NCBI GenBank assembly: GCA_030042815.1 | Contig: JASHYY010000213.1 | Location: 1 to 10,348, forward strand | Direction: 5' to 3' | Length of the DNA: 10,348 nucleotides | Source of the DNA: Thermoplasmata archaeon | GTDB lineage: Archaea; Thermoplasmatota; Thermoplasmata; Lutacidiplasmatales; UBA184 | Shown: positions 6,343 to 10,348 of the stretch, piece after piece | Layout: the number at the start of each line of letters is the position of its first letter | Numbering within the stretch: position 1 is the first letter of the stretch | Position numbers and translations under genes: made by a program | The notes under the pieces: generated by a model | The model's input: only the letters and a program-made list of their open reading frames with translations | The model's database searches: none | Told to the model about the DNA's origin: nothing

Positions 6343-6383
6343 CCTCAGGTCCCGGCTGCCTGACTCGAACAGGCGACCTGAGG
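6343..6383. repeat. 9-nt perfect inverted repeat linking tRNA-Tyr body and 3' trailer
   Basis: CCTCAGGTC at 6343-6351 is the exact reverse complement of GACCTGAGG at 6375-6383. In the tRNA-Tyr precursor this allows the 3' half of the anticodon stem plus the variable loop to pair with the 3' end and trailer instead of folding as a cloverleaf. Confidence 0.6.
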
Positions 6384-6456
6384 ATCTCCACGGGGGCCGC
6401 CGGAGGTCCGGCAGTCTCGCCTACAGTCCCCCGCTCTACCACTGAGCTAAGCCGGG
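6350..6456 (-). tRNA. tRNA-Tyr (anticodon GUA) with a 35-nt intron
   Basis: A 107-nt gene giving a 72-nt mature tRNA. The acceptor stem CCCGGCT (from 6456) pairs with AGCCGGG, with discriminator A at 6350. The D arm is GCTC-AGTGGTA-GAGC. The anticodon stem GGGGA pairs with TCCTC (one G-T pair) across the intron. The T arm is GCCTG-TTCGAGT-CAGGC. Anticodon GTA is at 6424-6422. C1-G72 and A73 are the known archaeal tyrosine identity elements, so the assignment is firm. The exon junction falls between positions 37 and 38, the usual archaeal site. The CCA end is not encoded (CCT follows). A TATA box lies 28 nt upstream, so the gene has its own promoter downstream of adk. Confidence 0.95.
6386..6420 (-). 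other. tRNA-Tyr intron (canonical 37/38 position)
   Basis: The 35-nt insertion starts GCGAGA and ends GTGGAG. Removing it restores a 7-nt anticodon loop CTGTAGA. A bulge-helix-bulge can be drawn with bulges AG|G and AG|A and a central helix CTGT/GTGG, which has only one Watson-Crick pair and three G-U pairs. Inside the intron, CTGCCGG and CCGGCGG form a seven-pair hairpin around ACCT. The exact cut could shift by one nucleotide. Confidence 0.85.
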
Positions 6457-6459
6457 ACA

Positions 6460-6472
6460 CCGGTCCGACCGG
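6460..6472. repeat. 13-nt perfect palindrome upstream of tRNA-Tyr
   Basis: CCGGTC-C-GACCGG, six bases mirrored around a single C, lies between the tRNA-Tyr TATA box (6481-6488) and its 5' end (6456). It could be an operator or simply the result of G+C-rich sequence. Confidence 0.5.
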
Positions 6473-6480
6473 GGCGCGGA

Positions 6481-6488
6481 CTATAAAC
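6481..6488 (-). promoter_or_regulatory. TATA box of tRNA-Tyr
   Basis: GTTTATAG on the minus strand, centred about 28 nt upstream of the tRNA-Tyr 5' end. It is the only AT-rich stretch in this short intergenic region and matches the archaeal TTTATA core and spacing. Confidence 0.7.
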
Positions 6489-6523
6489 CCTGCGACGGCC
6501 CGGTCCCGTCGCGCGCCGGACGC

Positions 6524-7153
6524 TCAGCCGACCGCGGACCGCACGCGGGCCGCGACGGCGTCGAGGGTTCCGTCCGCGTCGACCGGCCGCAGGAGCCCGT
6601 GCCGGCGGTAGTAGTCGAGGAGCGGCGCGGTCTGGGCCGCGTAGACCTTGAGCCGGTTCGCGACCGCCTCGGGCCGGTCGTCCGGCCGCTGGACGAGCTC
6701 GGTGCCGTCCCGGTCGCAGCGTCCCGCGACCTTCGGGGGGTTCGACGAGAGGTTGTAGACGGTCTGGCAGGTCGGGCAGACCCGGCGGTCCGAGAGGCGG
6801 CGGACGAGCTCCCGGTCCGGGAGGTCGAACGAGACCGCGACGTCGAGCTTCGTCGTCCGGTCGAGCGTCTCGGCCTGGGAAAGGTTCCGGGGGAACCCGT
6901 CGAGCAGGAATCCCGCCCGGGCGTCGGGCTGACCGAGGCGGTCGCCGAGGATCCGCAGCACGAGCTCGTCCGGGACGAGCTCGCCCGCGCGCATGAACCG
7001 GTCGGCCTCGAGCCCGAGCGGGGTGCGAGCGGCGACGGCCGCCCGGAGGAGGTCGCCCGTGGAGAGGTGCGGGATCCCGAGCTCGCGGGCGAGGCGCGCG
7101 GCCTGGGTGCCCTTGCCGGCTCCGGGCGGGCCGAGGAAGACGATGCGGTGCAT
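6524..7153 (-). CDS. adk: Adenylate kinase, long-lid zinc-type
   Basis: A 209-residue adenylate kinase, converting ATP + AMP to 2 ADP in the cytoplasm. It has the P-loop GPPGAGKGT (8-16), the AMP-binding STGDLLR (31-37) and DGFPR (85-89), and a long lid (about 123-160) holding C126-x2-C129 and C146-x2-D149. This Cys-Cys-Cys-Asp set matches the structural zinc site of Bacillus-type adenylate kinases. The lid ends in QRPDD, followed by the arginine-containing VANRLKVY. Length is normal for the long bacterial-type form and unlike the trimeric archaeal AdkA. ATG at 7153 follows the UMP kinase gene by 32 nt. A CAAATAG element about 25 nt upstream of the ATG may give it a leaderless transcript as well. 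Pairing with pyrH makes a nucleoside-monophosphate kinase unit. Confidence 0.97.
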   Translation of the reverse strand: MHRIVFLGPPGAGKGTQAARLARELGIPHLSTGDLLRAAVAARTPLGLEADRFMRAGELVPDELVLRILGDRLGQPDARAGFLLDGFPRNLSQAETLDRTTKLDVAVSFDLPDRELVRRLSDRRVCPTCQTVYNLSSNPPKVAGRCDRDGTELVQRPDDRPEAVANRLKVYAAQTAPLLDYYRRHGLLRPVDADGTLDAVAARVRSAVG

Positions 7154-7174
7154 CGGCCGCGGACCCCGGCCCGG

Positions 7175-7181
7175 CTATTTG
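7175..7181 (-). promoter_or_regulatory. Possible TATA element for adk
   Basis: CAAATAG on the minus strand, about 25 nt upstream of the adk ATG and just after the pyrH stop. The spacing suits a leaderless start, but the match is weak. Confidence 0.3.
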
Positions 7182-7185
7182 GGGT

Positions 7186-7914
7186 TCACGCCCCCGGCGG
7201 GCCGGGCGGCCCGACCCGGGTACCGCGGAACGGACGGCCGTCCAGCGCGGCCTCGAGGTTGGCGAGGTCCCGGCCGTGGACGACCAGGAGCGGGATGCCC
7301 GCGCGGGCGAGCGTCGCGGCGCCGAGCCGGTCGAACAGGAAGTTCTGGCCGGCGTCCGTGGAGGTGCCCGAGCGGACCATCTCCCCGAATTGCTCCCAGC
7401 TCATCGAGTCGATCCGGCGGGCGTTCGGACGGGTGCGCGGGTCCTCCTCGTAGACCCCGTCGACGTCGGTCGCGTTGACGAGCCGGGCCGCGCGGACCCG
7501 GGCCGCGACCAGGGCGGCGACCCCGTCGGTCGTGTGCCCCGGCTCGGTCCCGCCAAGGATGACGGGCGAGGCGTGCCGGAGCTCGTGGACCGCGTCCGCC
7601 ACCGTCGTCGGCGGGCGCGCCGGGGAAGGGGCTCCGACGCGGGCGGCGAGGAGCCGGGCGTGGAGGCGGGTCAGGTCGATCCCGAGCTCGTCGAGCTCGA
7701 CCTCGGTGAGCCCGAGGTCCCGGCCGAGCCGGATGTACTGGCGCGCGGTGCGACCCCCGCCGGTCGTGACGACGAGCGGGTAGCGGCCGCCGGCCCGGCG
7801 GAGCAGGTCCGCCAGCGAGGCCAGGTAGCCCGCGTCGTCTTCGCCCGTGAGCAGGATCGACCCGCCGAGGGAAAGGACGACGGGGGCGGCGGGGCCGGGA
7901 GCGGGGGGAGGCAT
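7186..7914 (-). CDS. pyrH: UMP kinase, archaeal type
   Basis: A 242-residue amino-acid-kinase-fold enzyme that phosphorylates UMP to UDP. LSLGGSIL (about 14-21) is the ATP phosphate loop; GGGRTARQYI (52-61) and GGTEPGHTTDGVAALVA (122-138) form the UMP-binding part; TDVDGVYEEDP (149-159) binds the nucleotide base and ribose; TSTDAGQNFLFDRLGA is the late family segment. The short N-terminus and TEPGHTTD form are typical of archaeal UMP kinases rather than bacterial PyrH. The open frame continues far upstream, but that part is the antisense of rpiA. ATG at 7914 matches the family start and lies about 30 nt from a CGATAAGA element, so the message is likely leaderless. adk follows 32 nt downstream. 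Confidence 0.93.
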   Translation of the reverse strand: MPPPAPGPAAPVVLSLGGSILLTGEDDAGYLASLADLLRRAGGRYPLVVTTGGGRTARQYIRLGRDLGLTEVELDELGIDLTRLHARLLAARVGAPSPARPPTTVADAVHELRHASPVILGGTEPGHTTDGVAALVAARVRAARLVNATDVDGVYEEDPRTRPNARRIDSMSWEQFGEMVRSGTSTDAGQNFLFDRLGAATLARAGIPLLVVHGRDLANLEAALDGRPFRGTRVGPPGPPGA

Positions 7915-7938
7915 CGGTCGCCGGGGACCCCCCGGCGG

Positions 7939-7948
7939 TCTTATCGAT
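7939..7948. promoter_or_regulatory. AT-rich core of the pyrH/rpiA divergent promoter
   Basis: TCTTATCGAT is the only AT-rich stretch in the 84-nt region between pyrH and rpiA. Read on the minus strand (ATCGATAAGA) it lies about 30 nt from the pyrH ATG. Read on the plus strand it would start transcription near 7970, giving rpiA a leader of about 29 nt. One element may serve both genes. Confidence 0.4.
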
Positions 7949-7998
7949 GTCGGCGGTCCGGCCGGCGGATTGAAGAGGCCGCCGCCTTCCGGGGGAAC

Positions 7999-8715
7999 GT
8001 GGCGGACGACGTCGCCCGGGCGAAGGTCGCGGCCGCACGGTACGCGGTCGAGCATTTCGTCCGTGCCGGCCAGCGGCTCGCCCTCGGCTCCGGCTCGACG
8101 ACGAACGAGGCCGTGAAGGCCCTCGCCGGTCGGTTCCCGAAGACCCCGTTCGAATGCGTCGCGGCGTCCCGCGCGACGGAGGACCTCGCGCGCTCGCTCG
8201 GCCTCGCGGTCCGGTCGCTCCGGGCCGGGGACCGGTTCGCGGTGATGCTGGACGGCGCGGACGAGGTCTCCCCCGCGCTCGACCTCACGAAAGGAGGCGG
8301 CGGCGCGCTCCTCCGCGAGAAGCTGCTCGCCCGCCTCTCGGACGACGTCGTGATCCTGGTCGACCCGTCGAAGCTCGTCCGCGCGCTCGGAGAACGCCAC
8401 CGGATCCCGATCGAGGTGGTCCCGTTCGCCCGTCCCGCGGTCGAGCACGCGGTCGAGGCGAGGGGCTATCGGTCGCACCTGCGGACCGCCGCCGACGGGC
8501 GTCCGTACCGCACCGACAACGGCAACGAGATCCTCGACCTCGCGCCGTCGCACCCGATCGACGACCCCGCGACCGAGGACGCCGCCCTGTCGGAGATCAC
8601 GGGCATCGTCGAGACCGGTCTCTTCGTGGGGCTGGCCCGTCACGTGGTGGTGGGGCACGCCGACGGGCACGTCGAGGACCGCCCGCGCCCGACCGGTGCG
8701 GCCCGCCCGAACTGA
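7999..8715 (+). CDS. rpiA: Ribose-5-phosphate isomerase A
   Basis: A 238-residue enzyme that interconverts ribose 5-phosphate and ribulose 5-phosphate. The family motifs are all present: the phosphate-binding GSGSTT (30-35), DGADEV (85-90) with the active-site aspartates, KGGGGALLREK (98-108) with the catalytic Glu and Lys, and DPSKLV (122-127). EVVP (139-142) and the late DNGNEILDL complete the set. Length is close to the usual 220-230, with a slightly extended polar C-terminus (DRPRPTGAARPN). The start is GTG at 7999, after GGGGGAAC; upstream codons in the same frame belong to the divergent promoter region and the pyrH antisense. In archaea RpiA commonly feeds nucleotide synthesis through the ribulose-monophosphate or pentose route, which fits the neighbouring pyrH and adk. 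Confidence 0.96.
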   Translation: MADDVARAKVAAARYAVEHFVRAGQRLALGSGSTTNEAVKALAGRFPKTPFECVAASRATEDLARSLGLAVRSLRAGDRFAVMLDGADEVSPALDLTKGGGGALLREKLLARLSDDVVILVDPSKLVRALGERHRIPIEVVPFARPAVEHAVEARGYRSHLRTAADGRPYRTDNGNEILDLAPSHPIDDPATEDAALSEITGIVETGLFVGLARHVVVGHADGHVEDRPRPTGAARPN

Positions 8716-8792
8716 CCCCTCGGGCGAGCGTCGGCGTTATCCGCGCCGGCCGGTCCCGTCCCGGTGGCACCGCCTGCGCGCGGTGCGGGACC

Positions 8793-9575
8793 ATGCACGG
8801 AAAGCACATCCGGACCCACGTGGACGACGGGGTCGGCACGATCGAGATCGCGAAGCCGAAGGCGAACACCTACGACCTCGAGATGATGCGGGAGCTCGAC
8901 CAGGCGATCGAGGAGCTCCGCTTCGACGACGCCGCGAAGGTGATCGTCCTCGCGAGCGGCGTCCCCGGTTTCTTCAGCGCCGGCGCCGACATCGAGATGC
9001 TCAAGGGGAGCCAGCCCGACTTCAAGGCGATGTTCTGCCTCCACTGCCAGGAGACGCTCAACAAGTTCGCTCAGACGCCGAAGGTCGTGATCGCGGCAAT
9101 CAACGGCCACTGCGTCGGGGGCGGGCTCGAGATCGCGCTCTCCTGCGACCTCCGCCTGATGGCGAAGGAGTCGGGGAAGGTCGGGCTCCCCGAGGTGACG
9201 CTCGGGGTCCTGCCCGGGACCGGCGGCACGCAGCGGCTGCCGCGGCTCGTCGGCACCGCCCGCGCCCTCGACCTGATGATCACGGGCCGGCTCCTCTCCC
9301 CCGAGGAGGCGCTCGCCATCGGCCTCGTGAACTACGTCTACCCGAAGGAGTCGTTCGAGGCGGACGTCCGGGCCTACGCGCTCGCGCTGGCCCACGGACC
9401 GTCGCGCGCGATCAGCCTGATCAAGCGGTCGGTCGAGGAAGGGGTCGAGATGCCGCTCCCGGCCGGCCTCGCGCTCGAGCGGGAGCTCCAGAACCGGCTC
9501 TTCGTCACCGAGGACGCGAAGGAAGGGCTCTCCGCGTTCGTCGAGAAGCGGAAGCCGAGCTTTAAGGGGCGTTGA
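8793..9575 (+). CDS. Enoyl-CoA hydratase/isomerase (crotonase family)
   Basis: A 260-residue crotonase-fold protein. FSAGADIEML (61-70) and INGHCVGGGLE (103-113) form the CoA-binding oxyanion-hole segments. Both catalytic glutamates of true hydratases are present: Glu113 in GGGLEIALSCD and Glu134 in GLPEVTLGVLPGTGGTQRL. It probably hydrates a trans-2-enoyl-CoA. The gene lies 25 nt before a PaaA-like oxygenase gene on the same strand, so a role like PaaF or PaaG (hydration or isomerisation of ring-derived CoA esters) is an attractive inference, but general beta-oxidation is equally possible from sequence alone. ATG at 8793 is preceded by a weak GGTGCGGGA; codons further upstream overlap rpiA. 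A weak TTAT at 8737-8740 could be its TATA element. Confidence 0.93.
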   Translation: MHGKHIRTHVDDGVGTIEIAKPKANTYDLEMMRELDQAIEELRFDDAAKVIVLASGVPGFFSAGADIEMLKGSQPDFKAMFCLHCQETLNKFAQTPKVVIAAINGHCVGGGLEIALSCDLRLMAKESGKVGLPEVTLGVLPGTGGTQRLPRLVGTARALDLMITGRLLSPEEALAIGLVNYVYPKESFEADVRAYALALAHGPSRAISLIKRSVEEGVEMPLPAGLALERELQNRLFVTEDAKEGLSAFVEKRKPSFKGR

Positions 9576-9600
9576 CGATTAGACGGTGCGGAGCGCGACC

Positions 9601-10348
9601 ATGACGGACCCCGCGTCCAACGCCGCGGCCAACGCCCCCGCGCGCAGCCTGAAGGAGGGCGGCACGGTCGAACCGGTCCGCGAGATCCTCTGGGGCTCGG
9701 CGGCCGGCGTGCGGAAGTACGAGACCGCCGAGGAGCTGCCGTCCGACATGCGCAAGCTCGTCGTGAAGCTGATGGTCGTCCAGGCGGACACGGAGTTCGC
9801 CTCGATCCAGCAGCACCGGCCCTGGCTCGACCGGGCGCCGACACTCGAGGACCGCTGGATCGAGTCCCGCATCGTCGCCGACGAGGCCCGCCACGGGCTG
9901 CAGGCGTGCCGGATCCTCCGCGACTTCGGCGAGGAGGGCCAGCGCTTCATCGACGAGCTGCTCTCGAAGCGCGAGGGCGAGCACAAGCTCGACGCGTTCA
10001 ACATGAAGTTCGACCGCTGGAGCGACGTCGGCGCGTTCACCTGCTTCGTCGACCGCGTCGGAGTCTACCAGCTGCGCGCGTTCCAGGAGTGCTCGTACGG
10101 CCCGCTCGCCCGCGCGATGCCGCTGATGCTGAGCGAGGAGCAGCTGCACCTCAACTTCGGGGCGAGCGTCCTACGACGGATGGTGCAGGACGGTGCGGCG
10201 TACTACGGCTCGAAGGCGGAGGCGGAGACGGCGGTGCGGAAGTGGTACCCGCGCGCGCTGGACATGTTCGGCCACTCGAACTCCGAGACGAGCCGGCGGG
10301 CGATCGAGTTCGGCCTGAAGCGGTGGACGAACGAGGAGGCCCGGCAGA
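9601..10348 (+). CDS. PaaA-like ring-oxygenase catalytic subunit (phenylacetyl-CoA epoxidase family), 3' end missing
   Basis: The first 249 residues of a ferritin-like di-iron protein of the PaaA/PaaC family (phenylacetic-acid catabolic protein), read directly from the sequence. Likely iron ligands are Glu65 (DTEFAS), Glu95 and His98 (DEARHGL), Asp151 (FVDRVGVY), and Glu180 and His183 (SEEQLHLNFG). Compared from memory with E. coli PaaA (about 309 residues), several blocks correspond: RAPTL, DEAxHGL, W-x-D-[IV]-G, SYGP-x-ARAM, and P-x-AL-x-MFG followed by KR-[FW]-TN-[DE]. PaaA carries out epoxidation of the ring of phenylacetyl-CoA with PaaB, C and E. The ATG at 9601 has GGAG about 8 nt upstream and follows the hydratase by 25 nt. 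About 60 residues are missing at the right edge. Substrate is unproven; BoxB-type benzoyl-CoA epoxidases are relatives. Confidence 0.88.
   Translation, partial: MTDPASNAAANAPARSLKEGGTVEPVREILWGSAAGVRKYETAEELPSDMRKLVVKLMVVQADTEFASIQQHRPWLDRAPTLEDRWIESRIVADEARHGLQACRILRDFGEEGQRFIDELLSKREGEHKLDAFNMKFDRWSDVGAFTCFVDRVGVYQLRAFQECSYGPLARAMPLMLSEEQLHLNFGASVLRRMVQDGAAYYGSKAEAETAVRKWYPRALDMFGHSNSETSRRAIEFGLKRWTNEEARQ

Noticed and set aside
4654..6363. 569-codon open frame on the plus strand
   Set aside because: It is antisense to the GNAT, VOC and DUF6159-like genes and into tRNA-Tyr. The composition is charged, repetitive Arg, Glu, Asp and Pro with no recognisable motif.
7276..7998. N-terminal extension of the rpiA frame
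   Set aside because: It is antisense to pyrH and crosses the divergent promoter region; RpiA homology begins at the GTG at 7999.
7915..8670. N-terminal extension of the UMP kinase frame to 8670
   Set aside because: This part is exactly antisense to rpiA, reads as charged low-complexity sequence, and lies upstream of the family-typical start.
8154..8792. N-terminal extension of the enoyl-CoA hydratase frame
   Set aside because: It overlaps rpiA out of frame and is Arg- and Pro-rich; crotonase similarity begins just after the ATG at 8793.
9562..10149. 195- and 153-codon open frames on the minus strand at the right end
   Set aside because: Both are antisense to the PaaA-like gene, which carries conserved iron-ligand motifs on the plus strand.

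Overview
This window looks like archaeal chromosomal DNA of very high G+C (roughly two thirds or more by eye). The archaeal signs are: an intron-containing tRNA-Tyr(GUA) with C1-G72 and A73; two tRNA genes without an encoded CCA end; TATA-box-like elements about 25-32 nt upstream of several start codons, suggesting leaderless transcripts, mixed with genes that carry GGAGG-type ribosome binding sites; an archaeal-type UMP kinase; and an archaeal secretion/pilus ATPase beside a pilin-like protein. My best guess is a high-GC, probably aerobic member of the Thermoplasmatota. The lineage is inference and was not tested by any search.

Layout. Positions 1-2346 (minus strand) are a surface-filament or secretion operon: a large pilin-like, cysteine- and sequon-bearing membrane-anchored protein, followed 4 nt later by a type II/IV secretion ATPase that runs off the left edge. 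Going right, a tandem ACT-domain protein (2453-2941, +) is divergent from this operon across an AT-rich element readable as a TATA box in both directions. tRNA-Gly(CCC) (3003-3074, +) sits 17 nt before a small P-loop kinase (3092-3631, +). The kinase converges on a minus-strand cluster reading VOC protein (5307-4933), GNAT acetyltransferase (4911-4426) and uridine-phosphorylase-like enzyme (4392-3628). Upstream of that cluster on the same strand are a six-TM DUF6159-like protein (6261-5389), tRNA-Tyr with a 35-nt intron (6456-6350), adenylate kinase (7153-6524) and UMP kinase (7914-7186).

A divergent promoter region (7915-7998) separates pyrH from the plus-strand genes: ribose-5-phosphate isomerase A (7999-8715), an enoyl-CoA hydratase (8793-9575), and a PaaA-like di-iron oxygenase subunit that runs off the right edge (9601-10348).

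The central part is nucleotide housekeeping: rpiA supplies ribose 5-phosphate, pyrH and adk make UDP and ADP, and a nucleoside phosphorylase salvages nucleosides. The right end points to oxygen-dependent degradation of an aromatic acyl-CoA, with the hydratase and the epoxidase-like subunit in one transcription unit. No CRISPR array, insertion sequence, rRNA or phage gene is visible, and no gene-free stretch exceeds about 110 nt. I saw no clear novel system. The items most worth a second look are the archaeal PaaA-like gene pair, the pilin-like/ATPase operon, the tRNA-Gly-kinase arrangement and the unusual tRNA-Tyr precursor.
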